Assembly (NCBI RefSeq): GCF_003428335.1
Contig: NZ_CP031704.1
Location: 3,596,001-3,660,000 of the forward strand
Direction of reading: 5' to 3'
DNA: 64,000 bases
Source of the DNA: Solimonas sp. K1W22B-7
Lineage (GTDB): Bacteria > Pseudomonadota > Gammaproteobacteria > Nevskiales > Nevskiaceae
In this document: positions 18,501 through 26,497 of the stretch, in pieces
How the letters are laid out: the number at the start of each line of letters is the position of its first letter
Numbering within the stretch: position 1 is the stretch's first letter
Position numbers and translations under genes: made by a program
The notes under the pieces: model-generated
Told to the model about the DNA's origin: nothing
The model's database searches: none
The model's input: only the letters and a program-made list of their open reading frames with translations

Positions 18501-19487
18501 GTCGCTGCCGAGGCCGCCGGCGCCACGGCCGCGGATGATGCCGTTGTTGGTCAGCGTCACCAGTCCGTCCACATCGACGCCGTCGCCGTCGCCGGTGTTG
18601 TAGGTCACCGAATCGAAGTCGCCGAAGATGTTGCCGTCATTGACGACCGTGGCATCGCCCCGATTGCCGCCGACGACGCTGTCGATGTTGATGCCGGACC
18701 CGTCGATACCACGGATGGTGCCGCCCGCCTGGTTGGTGACGGACATGTTGAAGGCGCCGGCGGAATTGGCGCCGCCCGTGATGCCGTGGCGGCCGGTGAT
18801 CGTACCGGAGTTCGTCACCGACACGCCGGTTACCGGCAGGCCGCTGGTGCTGACCACGTCGAGCTTGATGCCCTCGTCGCTGTCGGCCTTGATCACGCCG
18901 CCGCTGTTGAGGGTGTTGGGCAGCGCCTCGATCAGGCCGGCGTTGGTGACGATGCCGTTGGTGCCGGGGCGCACGGCGTCGGCAGCGGTGCCGCGCGCGA
19001 TGCCGGTCGACAGGTTATTGAAGGTGTTGCTGGTGATCTCGCGCGCGTTGAAGGCGCGGTTGTTGCCGGAGCTGATGGTGCCGGCGTTGTTCACCGTCAC
19101 CGAGCTGCCCGGCACCGAGACCTGGATGGCGTCGTCGCCGTTGGCCGAGATCGTCGCACCGGCGCGGTTCTCGATGCCGATGACCGCGATGCCGGAGCTG
19201 TTGCGGATCGCGCGGCCGCTGGCGGTCTGGCGGATCTTGCCGCTGTTGTCGATGTTGGCGGTGCTGGTGGCGCCGCCGCCGGTGATGGTGACCGCAACGC
19301 TCCCGCCGGAGACATTGAGATCGCCGGCAGCCGATACGGTACCGGTCTGCGTCGTGCCGCTGGTGGGGTTGAGCGTCTTGGCGGCGGTATCGCTGCCGGT
19401 GACGCTGAAGTTGGCGGCGATGGCCAGCGGAATCGCTGCCAGTGAACCGAGCACCACAGACAAACGCAGAGCACGCCGACGCAGCAT
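15501..19487 (-). CDS. Secreted mosaic protein: autotransporter-type beta-helix, four choice-of-anchor-D and two Calx-beta domains
   Basis: 1328 residues. A signal peptide (about 1-24) precedes a Gly/Asn/Thr-rich region to about 640 with many 'NSGTI/NNGTI' rungs typical of autotransporter passengers, and a terminal PATR-like passage (LSGASSYAGDTTVTAGTLVA). Four immunoglobulin-like choice-of-anchor-D units follow (about 670-1100; each has a LxFGNxxVG start and DFxIxxxxC core), then two Calx-beta domains (about 1105-1328; VHYATADGTALAGEDY and its near copy). No C-terminal beta-barrel is present, so it is not a classical autotransporter; export beyond the periplasm would need another route. A likely surface or adhesion role is inference. 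A strong terminator follows. Confidence 0.85.
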   Translation of the reverse strand: MLRRRALRLSVVLGSLAAIPLAIAANFSVTGSDTAAKTLNPTSGTTQTGTVSAAGDLNVSGGSVAVTITGGGATSTANIDNSGKIRQTASGRAIRNSSGIAVIGIENRAGATISANGDDAIQVSVPGSSVTVNNAGTISSGNNRAFNAREITSNTFNNLSTGIARGTAADAVRPGTNGIVTNAGLIEALPNTLNSGGVIKADSDEGIKLDVVSTSGLPVTGVSVTNSGTITGRHGITGGANSAGAFNMSVTNQAGGTIRGIDGSGINIDSVVGGNRGDATVVNDGNIFGDFDSVTYNTGDGDGVDVDGLVTLTNNGIIRGRGAGGLGSDGGASNPEGVSVGGGTIINNSGAEITGQDTSGFGTKGHGILADDSSGGTAPGTTSVTNAGLIRGYDSYAIRFIGNRADSIANNAGGNIRGGGNAAQGPAIQMGDGADTLSNSGSIVGDNGLAIDLEAGNDTLHILGGSASISGDVSGGSGSNTLDFDPGASLSFSYSGVLSNFSAVEIKSGTVSLSGASSYAGDTTVTAGTLVAVNSTGSATGTGSVTLRSAATLGGNGHVGAVLAEAGAILAPSGVLTVDSLSLASGAKLKLALGASSGRLDVSGALGFSGGGTLVIDILDNGIVAGTDYTLLNFGSASGFTTANVSLGSVPPGLEGSLEVTTNAVVLRAPAEISVTPSSLSFGNIVVDASSAVQSVTVSNPGTVPLQVGALALGGSHPGDFVIVANGCTGAVAASASCEIDVRFTPGATGSRSANLSIPSNASGSPELVSLSGSGVAANYSLQASASGLGFGNQPVGSTSSGHSLNLSNNGNSPITVSGFSAGGSHPADFAIASDGCSGHLLAVGASCSVSFSFTPGAAGSRSAVETVSSSPAQTGASASFTLGGTGTQASVGFSPASLAFGNQPVSSSSLPQPLVLSNTGDAPLSITSIAASGDFSASHNCAAVLAPAASCQVDVTFSPSAAGARNGMVSLVSNAPSSPDTAGLSGTGTQAGLGVSGQLAFGSRTVGTPTAPQNVTVTNTGTATLYVGTPTLGGSHPGDFSIASNGCGSGIAPAATCVIGVVFTPTATSTRSASLLIPSNAPGSPASLPLSGTGLSGGAKPGKLTISAIKVSAKEAVGTAVFKVARTGGRDGAVSVHYATADGTALAGEDYQSVSGNLTWESGDVTPRLVTVNLVDDLQVETPETFTLALSAPTGGAVLGNALSTASITSDDKAGSLSFVGSSLTVSENAGSVTVTLRRTGGNGNAVGIHYATADGTALAGTDYGATSGDLSWAAGDVANKSFTIPITWDSASEKAEKFSVLLSLPTGGAKLGSPKTLKVTIGNVNH

Positions 19488-19645
19488 GGAATTCCCCCGG
19501 AGTAAAGATGAGTCCGGCGGGTTCCCTGGCCTCGCCGGTCGCCGACAGGCCCGCGGCTCGCGGATTCGGCGTGCGCAGATTACGGAGGCCGGGAGAAGGA
19601 TTCGTGACGCTACGATGACGATCGCTGCAGAACCGCCACCCGCGC

Positions 19646-21052
19646 TCAGGCCTGCAGCGCCGTCCGGTAGCCCGGGTACTTCGGCTGGTCGATCGCCACC
19701 TGGTCGGCGACGCTCTGGCGCAGATGCTCCGGCAGCCCGGGACGGTCCAGCGCGATGACGCCCGAGCGCAAGCCTTCCACCAGTTCGCGGCGCAGCGCTT
19801 CCCGCTCACCGCCATGCCCGAGCACCCGTTCCAGCCCGGCCTGTTCGCGCGCGCGGCATTGCGCGCCCAGCTGCAGTTCGCGCTGCACGATCTCCAGCGA
19901 GTTGGCGGCGACGCGCGCCAGGAAGGACACACGCCCCTTGGTCGCGGCGGTGACTTCCTCGCGCAGGAAGGCCGTGGTGCTGTCGAGCAGTTCGTCGGTG
20001 CGCGGCATCTCCATGTCCGGCATGGCAGCAGCGGGCGCCAGCGGCAGCACCGGCCCGGCCAGCAGCAGGTTGACGCAGTCGATCTGGCATTCCGAGCTGC
20101 GCCGGCCGATGGCGACACGCTCGGCCGATCGGTCCGGCCCCTGGCGGTAGAACTGCGTCATCATCAGCGTGCCCATCGACCACCAGAACGCGCCGAACAC
20201 GATCCACCAGTGCAGCCGTTCCGCCGAGGGACGCTCGCCGGCGACGGCGGCGTAGCCCTCCAGCAGTTCCTCGATCGGGCCGAAGCCGCCCACCGGCAAC
20301 TCGTGCCGGCCGAAGCGCCAGGACGGCGTACACAGCCAGCCGAGATCGCGCATCGGATCGCCCCGCTGCGCCAGCTCCCAGTCCAGCACGCCGACGATGC
20401 CCCGCTCCGGCGCGACCATCAGGTTGCCGTTGCGGAAGTCGCCATGCACCAGGCGCTGCGCGGACGGCGGCGGCAGATGATCCAGCAGCCAGCGCGCGGT
20501 GTAGTCGATCATCGGCTGCGGCGTGCCGTAGCCCTGGTAGGTCACCCAGGTCTCGCGCACCAGCTGCTCCGGCGTGCGCTCGGGCAGCAGGCCGCGCAGG
20601 CCGGCGCGATCCGGGTCGATCGCGTGGATCCGCGCCAGCACCTCGCCGCACTGCCGCGCCAGGCGCGGACGCACCGTCGCCAGCGCTTCGCTGCGCAGGA
20701 TCTGCGTGCCGAGGGTTTCGCCGTCCAGCCATTCCATGAGAAAGCCGGCACCGAGACCGTCCTGCGGCTGCAGCAACCCGAGCACGCGCGGTTCCGGCAC
20801 GCCGGCCGTGTGCGCAGCAGTCAGCAGGCGCGCCTCCGCTTCCAGGCCCGCGGTGGCTTGCGCCCGCTGCGTCACTCCGCCTGGTGCGCGCCGCAGCGCA
20901 TAGCGTTGCGAGCCACCTTCCGCCTCCACCAGCAGCCGCCAGGTCTCCTGGCTGGCACCGCCCGACAGGCGCTCGCAGGACTGCAGCGCGCGGAAGCCCG
21001 GCAGCAGCCGCGCCAGCACCGCGGGCAGCTTCTCCGCCAGCTCCGCGCTCAT
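19646..21052 (-). CDS. Aminoglycoside-phosphotransferase-fold kinase fused to DUF6285
   Basis: 468 residues. Residues about 1-340 form an APH/choline-kinase-like domain with the Brenner motif HGDFRNGNL near 200 and the metal-binding LDWELAQRGDPMRD near 225. Residues about 345-455 match DUF6285 (PRTDELLDSTTAFLREEV..., FLARVAANSLEIVQREL). The ATG overlaps the stop of the acyl-CoA dehydrogenase gene (ATGA). In the levulinate pathway LvaA (same kinase family) needs the small protein LvaB and is followed by the dehydrogenase-like LvaC. By analogy this kinase may phosphorylate 4-hydroxyacyl-CoA, with DUF6285 in the role of LvaB; that is inference. Confidence 0.85.
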   Translation of the reverse strand: MSAELAEKLPAVLARLLPGFRALQSCERLSGGASQETWRLLVEAEGGSQRYALRRAPGGVTQRAQATAGLEAEARLLTAAHTAGVPEPRVLGLLQPQDGLGAGFLMEWLDGETLGTQILRSEALATVRPRLARQCGEVLARIHAIDPDRAGLRGLLPERTPEQLVRETWVTYQGYGTPQPMIDYTARWLLDHLPPPSAQRLVHGDFRNGNLMVAPERGIVGVLDWELAQRGDPMRDLGWLCTPSWRFGRHELPVGGFGPIEELLEGYAAVAGERPSAERLHWWIVFGAFWWSMGTLMMTQFYRQGPDRSAERVAIGRRSSECQIDCVNLLLAGPVLPLAPAAAMPDMEMPRTDELLDSTTAFLREEVTAATKGRVSFLARVAANSLEIVQRELQLGAQCRAREQAGLERVLGHGGEREALRRELVEGLRSGVIALDRPGLPEHLRQSVADQVAIDQPKYPGYRTALQA

Positions 21053-22320
21053 TCCTCGACCACTCCCTTGGGCGCGCGCTGCTTCATCATGCCGAACAGG
21101 TAGCCGGCGACGCGGCGCATCTGGATTTCCTCGGTGCCCTCGGTGATGCGGTAGCGGCGGTGATGGCGGTAGATGTGCTCGAAGGGCTTGTGCCGCGAGT
21201 AGCCCAGGCCGCCATGCACCTGCATCGCGCGGTCCGCCGCCTCGCAGCACAGGCGGTTCGCCCAGTAGTTGCACATCGACACCTTGTCGGAGGCCGAGAA
21301 GCGCCCCTGCGTATCCATCAGCCACGCGGTCTTGTGGATCAGCGCCCTGAGCATCTCGCACTGCGTCTGCAGCTCCACCAGCGGGAACTGGATCGCCTGG
21401 TTGGTGGCCAGCGGCTTGCCGAAGGGCTTGCGCTGCTTCGCATACTCCACCGATTCGTCGATGCAGTACTGCGCCGCGCCGAGGCTGGACGCGGCCTGGC
21501 GGATGCGGTTCTCGTTGAAGAAATGCTGCACCACCGCCAGACCCTGCCCTTCCTTGCCGAAGATCGCCGACTGCGGCACGAACACGTCCTTCAGCGACAC
21601 CCGCGCGTGGTCGGTGGGCATGTTGAAGGTCCACAGGTATTCCTCGATGCGGAAGCCCTGCGCCGCCACCGGCACCAGGAAGGCGGTGATGCCCAGGCCG
21701 TCGCCGGCCTTGCCGGCGGTGCGGGCGAAGATCAGGTCGTGGCTGGCGGTATGGATGCCGGTATTCCAGGTCTTCTCGCCATTGATGCGCCAGCCCTCGC
21801 CGTCGCGCACCGCCACGGTTTCCATGTGCGTGGCGTCGGAGCCGTGCTCCGGCTCGGTGATGCCGAAGGCGAAGAAGGCCTCGCCGCGCAGCAGCGGCTC
21901 GAGGAAATGCTCCTTCTGCTCCGCGCTGCCGTATTCGTGCATCAGCAACAGGCCGACGTGGTTGCTGACGATGGCGTGCTCGTTCTGCAGGTCGCAATGC
22001 AGGCCCAACCCCAGGTGGGCAAGATGCTCGCGGATGATCGCCATGCCCAGGTTGCTGCCGTCGCGCCCGCCCATGGCCTTGGGCAGGGGGTAGCGGTAGA
22101 AGCCGGCGGCGTCGGCCATGCCCCGTGCCCTGGCCAGCAGGGCCTCCCACTCCGGGGTCGGCAGGCCGCCGCGGTCCCAGTCGGTGCGCGCGTCCTCGCG
22201 GCGGTGGTCGAAGAAGCGGATGTTGTCGTCCGCCTGCTCCAGCGGTTTCAGCTCGCGCTCGATGAAACCGTCCATCTCCGCCAGGAAGGCGGCGATGTCG
22301 GCCGGGATAGCGAAATCCAT
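21049..22320 (-). CDS. Acyl-CoA dehydrogenase, ACAD10/11-LvaC-like
   Basis: 423 residues, full-length ACAD fold: FAFGITEPEHGSDATHMET (FAD/substrate loop) near 150, EKTWNTGIH, and C-terminal MQVHGGLGYSRHKPFEH, then ITEGTEEIQMRRV. At the place where MCAD-type enzymes have the catalytic Glu (…EYP…), this protein reads SRHKPF, so the base must sit elsewhere or the chemistry differ. ATG 22320 follows GGAGGAAAACC; upstream in-frame Met codons lack a site. It is the first gene of a two-gene operon with the kinase-DUF6285 gene, the bacterial counterpart of human ACAD10/11, where both parts are in one chain. Confidence 0.9.
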   Translation of the reverse strand: MDFAIPADIAAFLAEMDGFIERELKPLEQADDNIRFFDHRREDARTDWDRGGLPTPEWEALLARARGMADAAGFYRYPLPKAMGGRDGSNLGMAIIREHLAHLGLGLHCDLQNEHAIVSNHVGLLLMHEYGSAEQKEHFLEPLLRGEAFFAFGITEPEHGSDATHMETVAVRDGEGWRINGEKTWNTGIHTASHDLIFARTAGKAGDGLGITAFLVPVAAQGFRIEEYLWTFNMPTDHARVSLKDVFVPQSAIFGKEGQGLAVVQHFFNENRIRQAASSLGAAQYCIDESVEYAKQRKPFGKPLATNQAIQFPLVELQTQCEMLRALIHKTAWLMDTQGRFSASDKVSMCNYWANRLCCEAADRAMQVHGGLGYSRHKPFEHIYRHHRRYRITEGTEEIQMRRVAGYLFGMMKQRAPKGVVEE

Positions 22321-22464
22321 GGTTTTCCTCCGCTTTTTCCGCACTTTAGCGCGAAGCGGCGGAGCCAAGATCGTTCGCGCCGGGAACAACTGTCCGGGGG
22401 CGCCTGCTATGCTTGTGGCCTACCGGTTCGCATTTGCCCGAACCCGCCCAGCACAGGAATGCCT

Positions 22465-22605
22465 ATGGCCACGCCCAATTACTCGTTCGCAAAGCGTCAG
22501 AAAGAGCTGGCCAAGAAGGCAAAGAAGGAAGAAAAGCTCCAGAAGAAGAGCGCCACCAAGGGCGACGCTCCCCGTTCCGCCGACGACGACAAGCAGGCCG
22601 GCTAG
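22465..22605 (+). CDS. Small lysine-rich conserved protein (46 residues)
   Basis: MATPNYSFAKRQKELAKKAK followed by a KKEEKLQKK coil and an acidic end. AGGA lies 6 nt before ATG 22465 but abuts the alternative ATG at 22459, so 22465 is preferred. I recall short proteins with an ATPNYSFxKRQxELAKK start as a recurring uncharacterised family in proteobacteria. The charged helix could bind nucleic acid or ribosomes; that is a guess. Its stop overlaps the stop of the convergent serine hydrolase gene by 3-4 bp. Confidence 0.7.
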   Translation: MATPNYSFAKRQKELAKKAKKEEKLQKKSATKGDAPRSADDDKQAG

Positions 22606-23855
22606 CGTCCCTTCACGCGCGGGCAGTTGCGGCTGATCGCCCCCAGCACCCGCGCCACGGTCAGCAGGCTGTCCGGCGCCACCGTCTTGCCGGTATTGAG
22701 CAGCGACACCGAGATGTCGCGGTCCGGGTCGGCCCAGCAGATGATGTTCAGGAAGCCCAGGTGCCCGAAGGCCTTCGGGCAGTTGCTGCCGTAGAGACCG
22801 AACGGCCATTCCCCCAGCACGAAGGCCGGCGAAAAGCGCACCGGCGCCAGCAGCGTCCGGTCGATCTGGATCGGGCCGGCCGGGCGCACCGCTTCGGCGA
22901 TGGTTTCCGGCTTGAAGATGCGGCGGCCCTGCCAGACGCCGCCGTCGAGCAGCATCTGGTAGAAGCGGCAGGACTCCTCGGCGGTGGAATAGATGTTGGC
23001 CGCCGGCACCACCGACTCCATGAAGTGCGGGTCGTTGGTCAGCACCGCCAGTTCCTCGAAATCGACGTACAGCGCGCGCTTGGCGATCATCGCCACCGGC
23101 GCCGGCAGTGACGGGCCGGTGAAGGCATTGAGCGCGCCCCGCGGCTGCTGCTCCGGTGCCAGGCCGTAACGGAAGTACTCGCAGCCCAGCGGCTCGGCCA
23201 GCTCGGTGCGCAGCAGCTCCGGCAGCGAGCGGCCGCTGACCCGCTGCGCCACCGCGCCGGCGATGTAGCCGGCGGTGACCGCGTGGTAGGACTGCTGGCG
23301 GCCGTGCGCGGCATTGGGCTTGGACGCGCAGAGCAGGCGCACGATCGTGTCGAAGTCGTTGAGCACCGTCGGGTCGACATTCTTCAGCGGCACCTCGGGG
23401 ATGCCGGCGCGGTGCGCCAGCAGCTGGCGCAGCGTGGTCTTCTCCTTGCCGTTGTTGCCGTATTCCGGCAGGTAGTCGGCAACCCGCGCATCCAGCTGCA
23501 GCTTGCCCTGCTCGGCCAGCTTGTGGATCAGCATGGCGCTGATCGCCTTGGAGGCGGAGAACAGGCAGACCGGCGTCTGTGGCGTCAGGAGCTGCTTTTC
23601 GCCCTGCTCGCCCGGCGCATTGCCGCGCGCATGGCCGATCGCGCGGTCCAGGATCACGCGGCCATGGCGGCGCACGGTGATGGACACGCCCGGGTGCAGG
23701 CCGCTGCCGTACATCGCTTCCACCGCCGACCAGATGCGCCGGGCGGCGTCCGGCTTGAGGCCCACGTCCGCGGGATCGGTCTCGCGGGCGGGATCGTAGC
23801 TGGTGACGGAAGCAAGATCGCGGGGGACCGCGACGCGGTTCTGGCGGAAGAGCAT
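22602..23855 (-). CDS. Serine hydrolase of the beta-lactamase/esterase EstB family
   Basis: 417 residues of the class C beta-lactamase fold: SxxK in FSASKAISAM near residue 100, the Tyr of the YxN-like motif in SYHAVTAGY near 190, and a C-terminal FGHLGFLN block. No signal peptide, so it is probably a cytoplasmic esterase or lipase-type hydrolase rather than an antibiotic-hydrolysing enzyme. ATG 23855 is chosen; further upstream reading lacks family similarity. 23856-24049 separates it from the divergent ABC1 kinase gene. Confidence 0.85.
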   Translation of the reverse strand: MLFRQNRVAVPRDLASVTSYDPARETDPADVGLKPDAARRIWSAVEAMYGSGLHPGVSITVRRHGRVILDRAIGHARGNAPGEQGEKQLLTPQTPVCLFSASKAISAMLIHKLAEQGKLQLDARVADYLPEYGNNGKEKTTLRQLLAHRAGIPEVPLKNVDPTVLNDFDTIVRLLCASKPNAAHGRQQSYHAVTAGYIAGAVAQRVSGRSLPELLRTELAEPLGCEYFRYGLAPEQQPRGALNAFTGPSLPAPVAMIAKRALYVDFEELAVLTNDPHFMESVVPAANIYSTAEESCRFYQMLLDGGVWQGRRIFKPETIAEAVRPAGPIQIDRTLLAPVRFSPAFVLGEWPFGLYGSNCPKAFGHLGFLNIICWADPDRDISVSLLNTGKTVAPDSLLTVARVLGAISRNCPRVKGR

Positions 23856-24049
23856 GGAGCGAGGGTTCCCGGATGAAAGGCGACCCGCCGCGCGGATCAG
23901 GCCAAAAAGTCTGCAATAGCCGCCCAGGCCCTGCCATGGCCGCAGCGACAGCCGTCCGGACCGGGAAATTGCCGGCCCCACCGCCATTCGGAAGTGGACG
24001 GCAACGGCCGCCAGCGCGTACCGTCAGCGACAGTTTCCAGGCCCCCGAC

Positions 24050-25372
24050 ATGAGCGACGACGACAACCACCCATCCGGCAAGCCTGCGGCCGGCGCCAAA
24101 CGCTTCCTCAAGATGGCCGGCATGACCGCCAGCCTGGCCACGCGCTATGCCGGCCATGCCCTGGCCAACGGCTTCCGCACGGCCGAGCAGCGCGAGCAGG
24201 CCCGCGACCAGCTCAACGCCAAGGCCGGCGAGCAGCTGGCGCAGACCCTGGGCGAGCTCAAGGGCGCGGTGATGAAACTGGGCCAGATCGCCTCCCAGGC
24301 GGCCGATTTCCTGCCCTCCGAGATCGCCGAGCCGCTGAAGAAGCTGCAGAAGGAGGCGCCGCCGATGCCCTTCGCGGTGATCCGCCAGCAGATCGAGCGC
24401 GAGCTGAAGAAGCCGCTGGCCGAACTGTTCCGCGAACTGGACCCGAAGCCCTACGCCGCCGCCTCCATCGGCCAGGTGCACCGCGGCGTGCTGCATGACG
24501 GCCGCGAGGTGGTGGTGAAGGTGCAGTACCCCGGCGTCGCCGCCTCCTGCGACACCGACCTGAAGCAACTCAAGTTCGCCTTGCGCAGCGCGCGCCTGGT
24601 CAAGGTCGGCAAGGAAGTGCTGGACGAACTGTTCGAGGAGATCCGCACGCGCCTGCACGAAGAACTGGACTACGTGCAGGAGGCGCAGAACATGGCGCTG
24701 TTCCGCGACTACTACGCCGACGACCCCCTCATCGTCGTGCCCGCCACCGTGCCCGAGTTCTGCGCGAAGCAGGTCATGACCATGGTGCTGGAGCCCGGCG
24801 ACCACCTGGACACCGTCAACACCGAATACGACCAGGACCTGCGCAACGAACTGGCGATCCGCCTGTTCCACTTCATGTGCCGCTCGCTGTTCGGCCTGCA
24901 GGCGGTGCATGCCGACCCCAATCCCGGCAACTTCGCCTACCGCCGCGACGGCAGCCTGGTGATCTACGACTTCGGCTGCATCAAGCGCCTGGAGCCCGAC
25001 AGCATCGCCGCCTACCGCGACACCGTGAAGGCGGCGCTGGCCGAGAACTGGGCCGGCGTGGACATCGGCCTGATCCGCCTGGGCGCCCGCGTGCCGGGCT
25101 CGGCCCCGGTGGAGGGTGCGTTCTACGCCGAGTGGCGCCGCATCGTCATGCGCCCCTTCATCTCCGACGCCCCCTTCGACTTCGCCAGCTCGACGATGCA
25201 CAAGGCCGCCGCCGCCAAGGGCCCGGAAGTGCTCAAGCGCATGGACCAGTTCCAGCCGGCGGTGAAGACCGCCTACCTCGACCGCATGGTCGGCGGGCAT
25301 TACTGGACCCTGGTGCGCCTCAAGGCCCAGGTGGCGCTGGCGCCCCTGCTGCGGGGCTACCTGACGGCCTGA
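24050..25372 (+). CDS. ABC1/UbiB-family atypical kinase
   Basis: 440 residues. The family's KxGQ motif (MKLGQIASQAADFLP) is near residue 76, the Ala-rich nucleotide loop AAASIGQVHRG near 138, the Lys of VVVKVQYPG near 156, HADPNPGNF near 287 and the metal-binding IYDFG near 305. These are the signature residues of the UbiB/ADCK group, which uses ATP to support ubiquinone or lipid metabolism. It lacks the C-terminal membrane helices of E. coli UbiB, so it is a paralogue of the AarF type rather than UbiB itself. Confidence 0.88.
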   Translation: MSDDDNHPSGKPAAGAKRFLKMAGMTASLATRYAGHALANGFRTAEQREQARDQLNAKAGEQLAQTLGELKGAVMKLGQIASQAADFLPSEIAEPLKKLQKEAPPMPFAVIRQQIERELKKPLAELFRELDPKPYAAASIGQVHRGVLHDGREVVVKVQYPGVAASCDTDLKQLKFALRSARLVKVGKEVLDELFEEIRTRLHEELDYVQEAQNMALFRDYYADDPLIVVPATVPEFCAKQVMTMVLEPGDHLDTVNTEYDQDLRNELAIRLFHFMCRSLFGLQAVHADPNPGNFAYRRDGSLVIYDFGCIKRLEPDSIAAYRDTVKAALAENWAGVDIGLIRLGARVPGSAPVEGAFYAEWRRIVMRPFISDAPFDFASSTMHKAAAAKGPEVLKRMDQFQPAVKTAYLDRMVGGHYWTLVRLKAQVALAPLLRGYLTA

Positions 25373-25502
25373 GAGAGACCCTTTCGGGAGCATTCATTCC
25401 AAAACGTCACGAATAAAGTTCCGGCAGCCCGATTTATTGCGTTCTGTTATGGAACTAGGCTGGTCCCAAGCTCGAAAGGGCACCTTCAACAGGGGAACCG
25501 CC

Positions 25503-25916
25503 ATGAACTTCCGTACCGCCATCCAGACCGCCAGCCTCGCCCTCGCCGCCACCCTGGCCCTGCCCGCCAGCGCCGCCGACCCGGTCGAGGACTTCGTCCA
25601 GGCCTTCAACCGTGCCGAGCGCCCGGCGCTGACCGCCTACGTCCAGCAGAACTACAGCGCCCAGGCGCTGCAGGAGCGCAGCGCCGAGGAGCGTGTCGAC
25701 GAACTGCTGAACGCCCACCAGCAGCTCGGCGCCATCGCCTTCCAGGAGGTCAGCGGCGTGTCGCGCGTCTCGGTGATCAACGTGCGCAGCAGCCACCTGG
25801 TGCAGGACGCCGACATCGTGCTGCTGCGCGATGCCAACCTGCCCCACCAGATCACCGACATCTACATCCACCCGGTGGAGCCGGATGCGGTCCTGACCGC
25901 CGAAGCTTCGCGCTGA
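25503..25916 (+). CDS. Small periplasmic protein of unknown function
   Basis: 137 residues with a clear signal peptide (cleaved after LPASA, about residue 23). The mature part starts DPVEDFVQAFNRAERPALTA and continues with a short alpha/beta pattern (ERVDELLNAHQQLGAIAFQ, VQDADIVLLRD, ITDIYIHPVEP). It resembles the N-terminal DUF3471/NTF2-like stretch sometimes attached to serine hydrolases, but I cannot assign a family. A strong terminator follows. Confidence 0.75.
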   Translation: MNFRTAIQTASLALAATLALPASAADPVEDFVQAFNRAERPALTAYVQQNYSAQALQERSAEERVDELLNAHQQLGAIAFQEVSGVSRVSVINVRSSHLVQDADIVLLRDANLPHQITDIYIHPVEPDAVLTAEASR

Positions 25917-25923
25917 GCATCCT

Positions 25924-25952
25924 GGGGTCCGCCACCACGGCGGACCCCTTTT
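25924..25952 (+). terminator. Intrinsic terminator
   Basis: GGGGTCCGCC-ACCAC-GGCGGACCCC stem and loop followed by TTTT, 8 bp after the stop at 25916. Confidence 0.88.
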
Positions 25953-25975
25953 CGTCGATCCCGCAGGGCCCTCCC

Positions 25976-26497
25976 ATGTCGCAACTGTTCCGCAGCCCCA
26001 CCGCCTTCCGCACTTTCATGAACCTGTGGCCGCCGTTCTGGGGCACGGGCATCTCCATCACCGGGATGGCACCCGACTACAGCCGCCTGGTGGTGCAGAT
26101 GAAGAAGCGCTTCTACAACGCCAACGCCTTCGGCACGCACTTCGGCGGCAGCCTCTACGCCATGTGCGATCCCTTCCTGGTGCTGATGCTGGTGCCGCAA
26201 CTGGGGCCGGAATACCTCATCTGGGACAAGGCCGCGAGCATCGAATTCATCAAGCCCGGTCGCGGCACCGTGACTGCCGTGTTCGAGTGGGACGCAGCGG
26301 AGATCGCAGAAATCCGCCAGCGCACCGAAGGCGGCGCGAAGTACGAACCGCAGCGCATGGTGGAAGTCCGCGATGCCAGCGGTGAACTGGTCGCCCGCGT
26401 CCACAAGACGCTGTACGTGCGCCGGCGCAGGCCGGAGCCCGAGCCGGCGGCGGCGCCGCGGGCCGTGGCTGCGGCTGACCAGGTCGCTGCCGGCTAA
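25976..26497 (+). CDS. DUF4442/PaaI-like hot-dog thioesterase
   Basis: 173 residues of a DUF4442 hot-dog fold: FWGTGISITGMAPDYSRLVV, then RFYNANAFGTHFGGSLYAMCDP in which the His-Gly-Gly turn and Asp lie where related acyl-CoA thioesterases hold their catalytic site, and a RVHKTLYVRRR strand. Residues after about 148 are an Ala/Pro/Glu-rich tail. Its stop overlaps that of the convergent lipase-like gene. Likely cleaves acyl-CoA or a similar thioester in the cytoplasm; the substrate is unknown. Confidence 0.85.
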   Translation: MSQLFRSPTAFRTFMNLWPPFWGTGISITGMAPDYSRLVVQMKKRFYNANAFGTHFGGSLYAMCDPFLVLMLVPQLGPEYLIWDKAASIEFIKPGRGTVTAVFEWDAAEIAEIRQRTEGGAKYEPQRMVEVRDASGELVARVHKTLYVRRRRPEPEPAAAPRAVAAADQVAAG

